Assembly (NCBI RefSeq): GCF_014466955.1
Contig: NZ_AP023396.1
Span: forward strand, 6,882,001-6,946,000
DNA length: 64,000 nt
Direction of reading: 5' to 3'
Origin: Nocardia wallacei
Lineage (GTDB): Bacteria > Actinomycetota > Actinomycetes > Mycobacteriales > Mycobacteriaceae
A program made the translations under genes and the position numbers. Below, one piece after another: positions 53,146 through 63,100 of the stretch. Positions within the stretch are counted from its first letter, which is position 1; every line of letters starts with the position of its first letter. Below the pieces are notes generated by a model. That model did no database searches. It was not told the DNA's origin and saw only the letters and a list, made by a program, of their open reading frames with translations.

Positions 53146-53826
53146 TCAGCCGATGCTGAAGGGCTGACCCCACACCGTCACCCAGCTGATGACGTTGTCG
53201 GTCTCGACCTCGACACTCACGAACGACCGCGCCTGCGCGTAGCCGCCGCAGCCGTTGAGACCGATGGTCTCGTCGGCCCAGGACACCGAGCCGCTGTGGC
53301 CCTTGAACTTGTTGCGCTTCTTGTGCGTCTCGTTGCCGTAGTCGTCGGCCTGTTCCAGGTCGAGCACGTAGAACGACTGCGCCTGACCGGGTCCGAGGGT
53401 CAGGTCACCGCCGCCGCTGCCCTTGACCGACGGGGTGACATTGCCTTGGGTGTCCCACGACGCACCCGCCTCCGGGCCGCCGTTGACGCCACCGCCGTCG
53501 ATGTTGACCTGGCAGCCGACGACGTAGCCGGGGTAGATGCTGCCGCCGGTGGCGCTGGTGTCGCCGCCGATGTCGACGTGGGCGCTACCGGTGACCCACG
53601 CATTGCGGTGCACCGGAGTCGAACCCATGGACGGGTTGATGTTCGCCGACTCGCCGTCGACCCAGATGTGCACGACGGTGCCGTCGGACAGGGTCTTGGT
53701 GAGATCCGCGCCCGGCAGCGGGATGAATGTGTCGGCGTTGGCGGCACCGGTGGAGAATAGGCCCAGAGCGGCGGTGGCGACGGCGCCGATACCGGCCGCA
53801 CGCGCCACGGTCTTACGGATGTTCAT
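53146..53826 (-). CDS. MspA-family porin (paralogue 1)
   Basis: 226 residues from ATG 53826; GTG 53829 is one codon earlier. Signal peptide (IGAVATAALGLFSTGAANA), then an MspA-type beta domain with VVGCQVNIDGGG and the typical ending YAQARSFVSVEVETDN to WGQPFSIG. Forms an outer-mycomembrane channel for small hydrophilic solutes. 57 bp downstream of a second porin gene in the same direction, so likely an operon. Confidence 0.93.
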   Translation of the reverse strand: MNIRKTVARAAGIGAVATAALGLFSTGAANADTFIPLPGADLTKTLSDGTVVHIWVDGESANINPSMGSTPVHRNAWVTGSAHVDIGGDTSATGGSIYPGYVVGCQVNIDGGGVNGGPEAGASWDTQGNVTPSVKGSGGGDLTLGPGQAQSFYVLDLEQADDYGNETHKKRNKFKGHSGSVSWADETIGLNGCGGYAQARSFVSVEVETDNVISWVTVWGQPFSIG

Positions 53827-53883
53827 CACGAGTCCCTCAATGAATCGCTTTACGCGGAAATGGGTTTGGCGGAATCGACCACG

Positions 53884-54561
53884 TCAGCCGATGGAGAACG
53901 GCTGCCCGTAGAGAGTGGTCTTCGAGTAGTGGTCACCGACGACCTCGACGACCGTGTACGACCGCGCCTGGGCATAACCCGCGCAATTCTGGATCTGGAT
54001 CTCCGCGTCCTGATACTCGACCGAGTAGCGACCGGGCTTCGTGATGTCCTTGTAGTCGATCTGGACGAACTTCACGTCACCGGGGCCGAGCTCGAGGCCG
54101 ATGGAACCGCCGATGCTCGCGTCGGTCATGCTGACGCCGCCGGAGATACCGGCGGAGATCGCGTCGGAACCGATATTGACCTGGCATCCGACGATATAGC
54201 CGGTGTTCACCTGGGACGTGCCGTGCGTGGACGAATTGTTCGTCCCCGGCGCGTTGAGTGGACCGTTGTTCGGGCCGACCTCCGTCTCGGGAGCGTTCGG
54301 CACGTCGGCGATGGCGTTGCCCGACACCCACACGGTGCGGCCCGCACCGTTGGCCGCCAGCGACGGCGAAATGGTGGCGTGCTCCCCATTGCGCGTAATG
54401 ACAACGCCATTGGGACCAACCTTCTGACCGTCCGGCAACGGAACGAAGGTGTCGGCGTCGGCGGCGCCGGTGGAGAATAGGCCGATGGCAACGGCAGCGG
54501 CTGCGCCGATACCCGCGAAGCGGGCACCACGCCGCACACCGATGGTGCGGTTCTCGCTCAT
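53884..54561 (-). CDS. MspA-family porin (paralogue 2)
   Basis: 225 residues from ATG 54561, preceded by GAGGGGAAG. Signal peptide ending GAADA, mature start DTFVPLPDGQ, VVGCQVNIGSDA shared with the neighbour (IVGCQVNI here), and the same ending YGQPFSIG. The two porins differ clearly in the middle, so the duplication is old. First gene of the pair, behind a CRP-like site and promoter at 54790-54855, with a leader of about 220 nt. Confidence 0.93.
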   Translation of the reverse strand: MSENRTIGVRRGARFAGIGAAAAVAIGLFSTGAADADTFVPLPDGQKVGPNGVVITRNGEHATISPSLAANGAGRTVWVSGNAIADVPNAPETEVGPNNGPLNAPGTNNSSTHGTSQVNTGYIVGCQVNIGSDAISAGISGGVSMTDASIGGSIGLELGPGDVKFVQIDYKDITKPGRYSVEYQDAEIQIQNCAGYAQARSYTVVEVVGDHYSKTTLYGQPFSIG

Positions 54562-54789
54562 ACTTCCCCTCATCAGGTTCTAACTGCCAACCTCGACCAT
54601 CGAGGTTGAAAAGCGGTCCCTTCGGGCCCAGCTCAGTGTGTCGCTGTCTTGTTGCCGCCGCGTAACCGACGCCAACTCTCCAGCAACGACAACCAACGGT
54701 CGGAACTGGGCTCTGTTCCGCTGAGGTCGGCGCCGGCACGCCTCGCTCCAGCCGTTGGGATCCGCAGGTGTAGCAGCCCGAAGTGGGAC

Positions 54790-54817
54790 ATTAAACGCAC
54801 CGGCATCTACCTGACAA
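54790..54817 (-). promoter_or_regulatory. Predicted promoter of the porin pair
   Basis: Minus strand TTGTCA (54817-54812), 16 bp, TTTAAT (54795-54790). The transcription start would be near 54783. Confidence 0.55.
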
Positions 54818-54837
54818 CGCAAGGCCCTGCAAACCAG

Positions 54838-54855
54838 GTGTGATCTGGATCACAC
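54838..54855. promoter_or_regulatory. Perfect CRP/GlxR-type operator
   Basis: GTGTGATCTGGATCACAC is an 18-bp perfect palindrome matching TGTGA-N6-TCACA exactly. Its centre is about 63 bp upstream of the predicted start at 54783, close to the -61.5 position of class I CRP activation. It implies cAMP-receptor control of porin expression. Confidence 0.75.
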
Positions 54856-54970
54856 AATAATTCTCGACATATCACGTTCTATGCATAAACGCTGTGAGCG
54901 CTCCCAATCGAGGGGTCGATCGGAACGATGGCACAGACGAGATGGCGTGATAGTGCCGTGATGCGACGGG

Positions 54971-55192
54971 TCAGCCGTGATGCGGGGGTACCTGTGAACG
55001 CAACCAGTCGTCCGGCGAGCCCGGCCGTTCGCCGTCGGGCGCTCGTTCGTCACTGGTTGTTTGCGGAAGGGTGTCTCCGAAGATGCGGGCCAGTCGCGCC
55101 GCATCGGATTCCGGACGAACGCGACCCCGCGTCGAACCGGCGGAACGGCTCGGGCGCGGGGTCTGTTCGTCGTCTCGCTCGGTGGGGCTCAC
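54971..55192 (-). CDS. Small conserved-looking protein coupled to moaB2
   Basis: 73 residues from GTG 55192, whose GTGA overlaps the moaB2 stop. Charged, with a likely disordered N-terminal half (SPTERDDEQTPRPSRSAGS), a short helix ARLARIFGDTLP and the ending PDDWLRSQVPPHHG. Codon use is strongly GC3-biased, like a real gene. No family assigned. The remaining intergenic DNA to the CRP site (54856-54970) shows only AT-rich sequence. Confidence 0.65.
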   Translation of the reverse strand: MSPTERDDEQTPRPSRSAGSTRGRVRPESDAARLARIFGDTLPQTTSDERAPDGERPGSPDDWLRSQVPPHHG

Positions 55193-55785
55193 TCGTCCAA
55201 TCCGGACAGTTCATCGATGACCCGGGCGGCCAGCGGGCTCAGCGTGGCCATGCCGTCGCGCACCGCGGCCCGGGTGCCGGGCAGGTTGACCACCAGCGTG
55301 CTGCCGGAGACTCCGGCCAGCCCGCGCGACAGGCCCGCGTCGAGGGAACCGGCGGCCAGCCCGGACGACCGCAGCGCCTCGCTGATGCCCGGCAGTTCGC
55401 GATCGAGCACCTCGGAGGTGACCTCCGGGGTCACGTCGCGCGGGGACATGCCGGTGCCGCCGACCGAGATCACCAGATCGACGCCGCCGATGACGGCGGT
55501 GTTGAGCGCGTTGCGGATCTCCACCTCGTCGTTGGCCACCAGCACGGTCGCGTCGACCAGGAATCCGGCCTCGGTGAGCAGCTCGGTGACCAGCGGTCCC
55601 AGCGAATCCACCGCGCCGTGCGCGGTACGGTCGTCGACTACCACCACAAGTGCACGGCCGGCCACAGCGGCATCCATTTCCATGTTGCTCACCGTAGCGT
55701 CCAGCTGTGACATCGGCGCAGTGTCCCCGGGGCGGGGACGGCGGTCGTCCAGCACGGTGACCGGGCGCGGGCGGCGGGGGTTCAT
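55189..55785 (-). CDS. moaB2: MogA/MoaB-family molybdopterin-binding protein
   Basis: 198 residues from ATG 55785, which overlaps the pepD stop (ATGA); ATG 55713 is an alternative giving 174 residues. The MoCF fold is shown by GRALVVVVDDRTAHG, SVGGTGMSPRDVTPEV (MPT-binding loop) and VVNLPGTRAAVRDG. It would adenylylate molybdopterin or bind it. Follows pepD as moaB2 does in Mtb (Rv0984). Confidence 0.92.
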   Translation of the reverse strand: MNPRRPRPVTVLDDRRPRPGDTAPMSQLDATVSNMEMDAAVAGRALVVVVDDRTAHGAVDSLGPLVTELLTEAGFLVDATVLVANDEVEIRNALNTAVIGGVDLVISVGGTGMSPRDVTPEVTSEVLDRELPGISEALRSSGLAAGSLDAGLSRGLAGVSGSTLVVNLPGTRAAVRDGMATLSPLAARVIDELSGLDE

Positions 55786-57521
55786 CGGCCTCCCTCCGCG
55801 GGCGCGGCGGCGAGAGTCACCTCGGCGGTCTTCGGATTCTTTCCTTTGTCGTCGGTATAGGTGATCTTCACCTTGTCCCCCGGCTGATGTGAGCGGATGG
55901 CGGCGACCAGGGCATTGCCCGAGTCGATGACCTGATCGTCGACCCTGGTCACGACCGTGCCGGGCGGAATCCCGGCCTTGGCCGCCGGGCCGTCCGGGGT
56001 GACGTCCTGCACCCGGGCGCCGTTCATGTCGTCGGCGCGCGACACGGTGATGCCGACCTGGGCATACGTCGCGCGACCGGTCTTGATCAGCTGATCGGCG
56101 ACCCGGCGCGCCTGGTCGACGGGAATGGCGAAACCGAGCCCGATCGAACCGCTCTGCTGCCCGGTGAGTTCCGAGGAGCCGAGCGTCGCGATGGCGGTGT
56201 TGATGCCGATGAGGTTGCCGTTCATGTCGACCAGGGCGCCACCGGAGTTGCCCGGGTTGATCGGCGCGTCGGTCTGGATCGCGGAGATGACCGAGGCCGG
56301 TTCCGCACCGCCCTCGCCGCTGGCCGAGACCGGGCGGTTGAGCGCGGACACGATACCGGTGGTCACGGTTCCGGCGAGGCCGAGCGGGGAGCCGATCGCG
56401 ACCACCGACTGGCCCACCTGCAAATTCTGCGAGGAGCCCAGTTCGATGGGGGTCAGCCCGGTCTTGTCGGCCTTGATGACGGCCAAATCCGAGACCGGGT
56501 CGAGGCCGACGACGGTAGCGCCGGTGACGCTGCCGTCGCTGAACTGCACCTCGATCTTGGCGTTCGGGCCGGCGCCGCTGGCGACATGGTTGTTGGTGAG
56601 GATCATCCCGTCCGAGGAGAGCACCACGCCCGAGCCCTCGCCCTGCGCGCGAGCCCCGACCACCTGGATCATCACGACGCTGGGCACCACCTTCTGCGCC
56701 ACCGCCGGGACCGTGCCCGCGGGCGCGTTGGCGACGGGCTGCCCGGACTTGGGCGACGGCGCGTTCAGCGCGTTGATCGACGAGGATCCGCCGTCGCCCG
56801 AATCGCTGACGAGCGCGCCCACCGCACCACCGACGCCACCGCTGACCAGTGCCAGCGCCACAGCACCGGCGATCAGTCCGGCCCGCCCACGACGGCTCGG
56901 CGACCCCGGGTACGCGGCCGACGCCGCTGGGTATCCGGGCACCGGCCCGGGCGGATACGGCGGTATCGGAGCCGTGTGCTGATCGCCCATCGGATAGGCG
57001 GCGTGCTGCGCCGTGAGGGCCTCCGTATTCGGCCCCGGCGAAGCACCGTAAGGCTGATCGGGATCGTAGCCGGGGCCGTGCGGCTGCCCCGCGCCCTGCG
57101 GGACGCCGGAGCCCTCCGGCGAATTCGGGCCGTATGCCACCCGGTCGGAACCTTGTGAGACACCCGAACCTTCCGGCGAATCCGGGTCGTGCACCGCCCC
57201 CGCGCTCGAACCTTGCGGCGAACTCGAGCCGTACCCCGCGCTCGTCCCCTGCGGCGAACTCGAGCCGTACGCCGCTCCCGTCCCCTGCGGCGAGTTCGGG
57301 CCGTGCCCGCCCGATTCGTGGGGCTGGTTCGAGGCGTCGGGCTGGTTCGAGGCTTGGGGCTGGTTCGAGGCTTGGGGCGAGTAGGGCGCGCGGGGTGGGC
57401 CCCACGGGCTCTGCGGGACGCTGGGAGCGCTCGGGGGCTGAGCCGGATACGGCTGCTGCGGAGCGGAGTGCGACTGGGCGGTGCGCGGTTCGTCCCGCGT
57501 GTCCTTCGAGTCCTCGGTCAT
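55782..57521 (-). CDS. pepD: HtrA-type membrane serine protease PepD
   Basis: 579 residues from ATG 57521 behind GAGGAG. Cytoplasmic Pro/Gln/Ser/Gly-rich N-terminus with imperfect repeats (QASNQPQASNQP, YGSSSPQGTSAG), one membrane helix near 215-238, then a trypsin-like domain with His in LTNNHVAS (about 310), Asp in DPVSDLAVIK (about 344) and Ser in NPGNSGGALV (about 428), and one PDZ domain (about 480-560). Degrades or refolds damaged envelope proteins. Carries a putative MprA box upstream, as expected for the MprAB stress regulon. Confidence 0.94.
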   Translation of the reverse strand: MTEDSKDTRDEPRTAQSHSAPQQPYPAQPPSAPSVPQSPWGPPRAPYSPQASNQPQASNQPDASNQPHESGGHGPNSPQGTGAAYGSSSPQGTSAGYGSSSPQGSSAGAVHDPDSPEGSGVSQGSDRVAYGPNSPEGSGVPQGAGQPHGPGYDPDQPYGASPGPNTEALTAQHAAYPMGDQHTAPIPPYPPGPVPGYPAASAAYPGSPSRRGRAGLIAGAVALALVSGGVGGAVGALVSDSGDGGSSSINALNAPSPKSGQPVANAPAGTVPAVAQKVVPSVVMIQVVGARAQGEGSGVVLSSDGMILTNNHVASGAGPNAKIEVQFSDGSVTGATVVGLDPVSDLAVIKADKTGLTPIELGSSQNLQVGQSVVAIGSPLGLAGTVTTGIVSALNRPVSASGEGGAEPASVISAIQTDAPINPGNSGGALVDMNGNLIGINTAIATLGSSELTGQQSGSIGLGFAIPVDQARRVADQLIKTGRATYAQVGITVSRADDMNGARVQDVTPDGPAAKAGIPPGTVVTRVDDQVIDSGNALVAAIRSHQPGDKVKITYTDDKGKNPKTAEVTLAAAPAEGGR

Positions 57522-57563
57522 TTCTCTCGTTTCTCCTCGAGTCTGCCGCCTAGTGTGGTGACG

Positions 57564-57584
57564 CCGACTGAGAGCGGACTGAGA
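57564..57584 (-). promoter_or_regulatory. Putative MprA box upstream of pepD
   Basis: Two direct repeats 11 bp apart, read on the plus strand as CCGACTGAGA (57564-57573) and CGGACTGAGA (57575-57584). The same arrangement occurs before mprA (59862-59882). It lies about 45 bp upstream of the pepD ATG. Confidence 0.7.
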
Positions 57585-57604
57585 CCGCACTATCAGTTGT
57601 CCGA

Positions 57605-57632
57605 GACATCCGTGCCTGGACATCCGTGCCTG
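57605..57632. repeat. Perfect 14-bp tandem repeat upstream of pepD
   Basis: GACATCCGTGCCTG occurs twice back to back. It lies 20 bp upstream of the putative MprA box in the pepD promoter region and may be a second regulator's site. Confidence 0.6.
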
Positions 57633-57678
57633 CCTCTCGCCATCCTAGGGTCGTCCCCGCGCGCCCTCCGAACCGGAT

Positions 57679-59142
57679 TTACGCGTCCTCGGGCGGGGGA
57701 TCACCCTCGCCCGGGAGCACGATACGGACCAGGGTGCCGCCACGCTCGGACGTTTCGATGACAATCGTCCCGCCGTGCTTGGTGACCACCTGTTTGACGA
57801 TGGCGAGGCCCAATCCGGAGCCGGGCATGGATCGGGACGCGGTCGTTCGGTAGAAGCGCTCGAAAACGAGTTCCCTTTCGCCGGGCGGGATACCGGGACC
57901 GGCGTCGTCGACCGTGAGTTCGAGCAGGCCCAACGCGGTTTCGCGCATGGTGACCAGGACCGGTGCGTCCGCCGGATTCCACTTCGCCGCGTTGTCCAGC
58001 ACATTGAGAATGGCCCGCTCCAGACCGGCCTCGTACCCGTAGACGAACCAGGGCCGCAACTCCGCGACGAACTCCAGACCGGTTCGCCGCCGACGCGCGC
58101 GTTCCAGCGCACGCTCGGCCACCTCGCCCAGATCGACTCGTTCGTAAACGTTCTCGGGGGCGTCCTCACGCGCCAGATCGACCAGATCTCCGACGAGATT
58201 CGACAATTCCTCGATCTGCGCGATCACATCGGACCGCAATTCGGCCATGTCCTGTTCGGAAATGGGCGGCGCGCCCGGGCGCTGTGAGGCGATCAGCAAT
58301 TCCATATTGGTACGCAACGACGTGAGCGGCGTGCGCAATTCGTGCCCGGCATCGGCGACCAGTCGACGCTGCCGATCGCGCGATTCCGCGAGCGCGCGCA
58401 GCATCGTGTTGAAACTCTCGGTGAGCCGCGCCAATTCGTCGTCGCCGGTCACCGGAATAGGGGTGAGGTCGTCGGTGCGGGCCACTCGCTCGGTGGCGGC
58501 GGTCAGCCGGGCGACCGGACGCAAACCGGTGCGGCCCACGGCGGTTCCGGCCGCGGCGGCGACCACCACACCGCAGCCGCCGATCACGAACAACAGCCAC
58601 GCCAGCCGGTCGAGCACGCGCCTGGTCGGCTGCAACCCCTGCGAAATAATCAGCGTCGCACCGCTTTTCATGCGTTCGGCGAGCACCCGCTGGTTGCCGT
58701 AGGTCCGCAGCGAGGAAGCCGACTTGCCGTGCGCGACCGCCAGCTCGGGCTCACCGATCGGCGGCAATGTCTGTTGCGGCGGCACATACGCCTGTTCCGG
58801 ATCCGGGTAGATGAGCGCGACACCGACCTCTTTGGAGTACAGGCCCGCGAATTGCAGCACCGGCACCACACCGTAGGCATCGAAGTTCTTGTCGATCATC
58901 GCGCCGGCGCGGGCCCGCAGCTGATTGTCGACATCGGCGTACAGGGCGCGCGCCACCATGGCGTACGCGGCGATCGATGTCACCGCCACGGCCACGGCCA
59001 CCACGGACGCCGCCAGCAGCGTCACCCGCCAGCGCAGCGAGACCGAGCGGGTCAGCGGCATCGGCGGGCGCAATTCGTGCGCGTCGGACCGGGGCCGCAG
59101 CCCGGCGACGACCGGTCGGCGCGGAACTGTCCTACCCACCAC
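57679..59142 (-). CDS. mprB: Sensor histidine kinase MprB
   Basis: 487 residues. Two membrane helices (VTLLAASVVAVAVAVTSIAA, about 40-60, and LLFVIGGCGVVVAAAAG near 185) flank an extracytoplasmic sensor domain of about 125 residues. Then come a HAMP domain, a HisKA domain with phospho-accepting His in DAGHELRTPLTS near residue 267, and an HATPase with NVLDNAAKWNP and DAGPGIPPGE, ending GSGLGLAIVKQVV. Senses envelope stress. Starts 10 bp after mprA. Confidence 0.95.
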   Translation of the reverse strand: MVGRTVPRRPVVAGLRPRSDAHELRPPMPLTRSVSLRWRVTLLAASVVAVAVAVTSIAAYAMVARALYADVDNQLRARAGAMIDKNFDAYGVVPVLQFAGLYSKEVGVALIYPDPEQAYVPPQQTLPPIGEPELAVAHGKSASSLRTYGNQRVLAERMKSGATLIISQGLQPTRRVLDRLAWLLFVIGGCGVVVAAAAGTAVGRTGLRPVARLTAATERVARTDDLTPIPVTGDDELARLTESFNTMLRALAESRDRQRRLVADAGHELRTPLTSLRTNMELLIASQRPGAPPISEQDMAELRSDVIAQIEELSNLVGDLVDLAREDAPENVYERVDLGEVAERALERARRRRTGLEFVAELRPWFVYGYEAGLERAILNVLDNAAKWNPADAPVLVTMRETALGLLELTVDDAGPGIPPGERELVFERFYRTTASRSMPGSGLGLAIVKQVVTKHGGTIVIETSERGGTLVRIVLPGEGDPPPEDA

Positions 59143-59152
59143 TACGGCACTC

Positions 59153-59848
59153 CTACGGCGGGGTCTCGCGCAGCACGTAGCCGACGCCGCGCACGGTGTG
59201 GATCAGCCGCGGTTCGTTCTCGGCCTCGGTCTTGCGGCGCAGATAACCGATGTACACCTCGAGCGCGTTACCCGAGGTCGGGAAATCGTAGCCCCACACC
59301 TCCTCGAGAATGCGGCTGCGGGTCAGCACCCGGCGCGGATTGGCCATCAGCATTTCCAGCAGCGAGAACTCGGTGCGGGTCAGACTGATCGAGCGCTCGC
59401 CGCGGGCGACCTCGCGGGTCACCGGGTCCAGCGACAGGTCGGCGAACCGCATCGCCTCCGACGATTCGACGCCCGAATCGGCGGCAGTGCGGCGCAGCAG
59501 GGCCCGCAAGCGTGCCAGCAACTCCTCCAGCGCGAACGGCTTGGGCAGATAGTCGTCGGCGCCCGCGTCCAGCCCGGCGACCCGCTCGGAGACCGAATCG
59601 CGGGCGGTCAGCACCAGAATCGGCAGATCGTCGCCGGTGCTGCGGAGCCGGCGGCACACCTCGAGCCCGTCCAGCCGCGGCATCATCACGTCGAGCACCA
59701 GGGCGTCGGGCCGCTGGACGCCGACCCGGTCCAGGGCATCGACCCCATCGACGGCCAGATCGACGGAGTAGCCGTTGAAGGTGAGCGATCGGCGAAGCGA
59801 TTCGCGCACCGCCCGATCGTCATCGACTACCAGAATGCGCATAACCAT
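59153..59848 (-). CDS. mprA: Response regulator MprA
   Basis: 231 residues from ATG 59848 (ATG 59842 is two codons in). OmpR family: acidic pocket VVDDD, phospho-Asp in [12 protein letters not shown] near residue 50, Lys in [10 protein letters not shown], and a winged-helix DNA-binding domain ([19 protein letters not shown] to [13 protein letters not shown]). A -10-like TACGGT (59861-59856) puts the transcript start at or within a base of the ATG, so the mRNA may be leaderless. Its own box is directly upstream, suggesting autoregulation. Confidence 0.95.
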   Translation of the reverse strand: MVMRILVVDDDRAVRESLRRSLTFNGYSVDLAVDGVDALDRVGVQRPDALVLDVMMPRLDGLEVCRRLRSTGDDLPILVLTARDSVSERVAGLDAGADDYLPKPFALEELLARLRALLRRTAADSGVESSEAMRFADLSLDPVTREVARGERSISLTRTEFSLLEMLMANPRRVLTRSRILEEVWGYDFPTSGNALEVYIGYLRRKTEAENEPRLIHTVRGVGYVLRETPP

Positions 59849-59861
59849 CAGTCTGACCGTA

Positions 59862-59882
59862 CCGACTGAGAGCCGACTGAGA
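59862..59882 (-). promoter_or_regulatory. Putative MprA box upstream of mprA
   Basis: CCGACTGAGA twice (plus-strand reading, 59862-59871 and 59873-59882), period 11 bp, abutting the predicted -10. Identical in design to the box at 57564-57584. Confidence 0.72.
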
Positions 59883-60175
59883 AGCAAACGTGCGACACGC
59901 CGGGCCTTCCTGCGGCGATGCCCTACCGCCCGACCGATGGGTCATAGGTGAGCCATCACATGAGGTGCGAAACATATTGTGGTCAGCAATAATCGACCCG
60001 CGCGCGGGGAGAGTTCCGAATTGCCGTCGCCCCCTCCACGCGGTATGTTGCGTGCCGTAAAAGAAGACCTCCAGTTGGTTGTGCGCGGAATACGCCCCGA
60101 GCTTCGGCGGGCCTTGCGGTCGGTGCCGCGCCCGGACCGGAGGGCCATAAGCAAGCGGAGGCGACACGAGCGGGT

Positions 60176-63100
60176 ATGGGCACAGCACCGCGGCCATGGC
60201 AGAGCAATCTGTCCAACCTGTCCGTGACGAGCAAGGTCGGCATCGTTCTGCTGCTGCCCGTCATCCTCGCCTCGGTTTTCGCTGTGCTGCGCATCAAGGA
60301 CGAGCTGGCTACCATCTCGCAACTGAACACGGCCGGCGAGCAGGCGCGGATCATCCGGCCGATGCTGGAATACAGTTCGGCCGCCAACCAACTGGCGATC
60401 ACCGCGGCCGGCGCCGGACCCGGTGATCGCGGCGCGAAGCCCACCCTCGACCAGGACGCCGCCCACTTCGACCAGTCGCTGGCCAATCTGCAAGCGGCAC
60501 TGCAGGTATCGAAGACGGACAAGCGCGTCACCACCGCGATCAACAACGCGCTCGCCGCGGGCCGCGCGCTGCGCGAGAACCGCAACGGCACCTCGCCGAT
60601 GCAGATCGGCAAGCAGGCCGACGAGGTCGCGACCCACATCGACACCGCCATCACCGCGCTGCCCACCCCCAAAGAGACCGCGATCGAGCGGTACTACGTG
60701 CAGATGGGCGTCATCGCCATCGCCCGGCAGATGTTCACCCAGGAGCAGCTGTGGATCATCAGCGGCGAACTCGGCGACAACCCCGCGCTGGTGTCGCAGG
60801 CACTGCTGTCCGCCGGTGGTGAGTCGGCCACGATTCATCAGTACGCCGCGGTCTATCCGGAGACGGCCGATCGGCCCGACGTGCTGCTCGCCGCGCTGCA
60901 GACCCGCGTCGACGCCCTGAATCAGAACGCGGTGGAACCCATCGAGGTGCCGGGTGTCGCGGACTCGCTGCGGACCAGTTCGGGTATCTACACCGACTCC
61001 ACCAACCGGCTGGTCGACCTGATCGACACCAGTCTGCGCGACAGTCTCACAGCGGCCCGCGGGCAGGTGCTGCGAGACGTGGCGATCGTGGTCGTCACCC
61101 TGCTGGCGGGTCTGGCGCTGGCGCTGGCGGTGGCCCGTTCGCTGGTCGTGCCGGTGCGGCGGTTGCGGCGCGACGCCCTGCAGGTCGCCCACGAGGATTT
61201 GCCCGCCGAACTCGCGGTCGTGCGCCAGGGCGGCGCGACTCCCGAGATCGTCCCGGTCGACGTGCAGACCACCGAGGAGATCGGTCAGCTGGCCCGGGCC
61301 GTCGACGACATGCACCGCCAGGCGCTGCACCTCGCGGCCGAGCAGGCGCGCCTGCGCCTGCAGATCAGCAGCATGTTCGAGACCCTGTCGCGACGCAGCC
61401 AATCGCTGGTCGAACAGCAGCTGACCCTGATCGAGGATCTCGAGCGCGACGAGGACGACTCGGGTCGGCTGCAGAGTCTGTTCCGGCTCGACCACCTCGC
61501 CACCCGCATGCGCCGCAACGGCGACAACCTGCTGGTGCTGGCCGGTACCGCGCTGCGCCGCGGGCATCTGCCGCCGGTACCGCTGTCGGACATGCTGTGG
61601 AGTGCGGTCTCACAGGTGGAGGACTACCAGCGGGTCGAGATCGGTTCCGTGCCCGACGGCATCGTCGCCGGTGAACCGGCCGTCGACATCGAGCACCTGC
61701 TGGCCGAGCTGATCGACAACTCGCTGCGCTACTCGCCACCCAGCACCCCGGTGGCGGTGTCGGTGAACCGCGCGGTGGACGGCGGCTACCTGATCGAGAT
61801 CACCGACCGCGGCCTGGGCATGTCCGGCGACGACCTGACCGCCATCAACGAGCGGCTGGCCTCCGGCGGTGAGGTCACCATCGAAACCGCCCGGCGCATG
61901 GGTCTTTTCGTCGTCGGCAGGCTCGCCAAGCGGCACACCATCACCGTCAGCCTGCGACGCACCTCGTCGATGTCGCACCAGTCGGGCATCACGGCCGGTG
62001 TGCATCTGCCGGGGTCGCTGGTATCGCCGGCGGTCGGCCCACCGCCGCTCACCGGCAGCTTCACCGCCCCGCCCGGTGCCGAGGACGAGCCCGCGAACGC
62101 CACGCAGCGCTTCCTGACCGCCGTGCCGTCCGCGGAGCCGTCGCCGTACGGCACCACCAGCGCCGGTCTGCCGCAACGCCGCGCGGCCGAGCCCGCGATC
62201 GAAGACGATGCCCACGACACCGCACCCGACGATCGCGAACCCGACTCGCACAACGGCTGGACCCCACCGACCACGGGCTCCTGGCACGCGGTGACGCCCG
62301 GCGGACCGGCCTTGAACATGTGGGCCGATCCCGACGACGAACCGGGCGAGCGCGACCGCGCCGAGGACCGCGCCTACGACGATTCCGAGGACGAGCCGGG
62401 GCTGACCACTCAGCAGACCGCCCTGCTCCCCCTGCAGACCATCGCCGCCGAGCCGTCCCGAACCGCGGACTTCGACGCGGACTCGGAGTTCCAGGCCGAG
62501 TCCGACTTCGATGCCGACTCGCAATCCGGCAGCGACCCGCGATTCGCCACGGGCCCGAATCTCAGGGCGGACACGGCATACGAGGCGGACACGGAGTACG
62601 GGACGGACTCGGAGTACGAGGCGGACACGGAGTTCCGGGCAGATTCGAACTCGCAAGCGGGCTCGGACTTCTCGGCCCCGGAATCCCGGGCGGACTCGAA
62701 CTCCCCGGCGGGCTCAGGCTTGCGAGCACGCTCGAACTTCCAGACCAGCGCGCGGTTCGACGCGGACTCCCGATCCGACACGGCCCCACACACCGACACG
62801 GACTCGCCGCTCACCCCGAACTCGAAGTCCGCCACGGATTCGAAGCGCACCTCGGGATTCGCCTCTGGTTCGGGGTTCGCCACGGCTCCGCGCGAAGAGA
62901 CATTCCCTCGGTTCGACAGCTCCCCGCGGATCGGCACCGGTTCGCAGCGGCAGGCGGAACCGCAAGCGGCCGAGACGTTTTCGCCCACGGCACCGGAACC
63001 GGCCGCCGGCCCGGCCACCCCGATCTACCAGCGCATGGTTTCGGAGTGGCTGGTCGAACCGTCGTCGAGTTCACCGGCCGGGATGTGGGCATCCCCGGCC

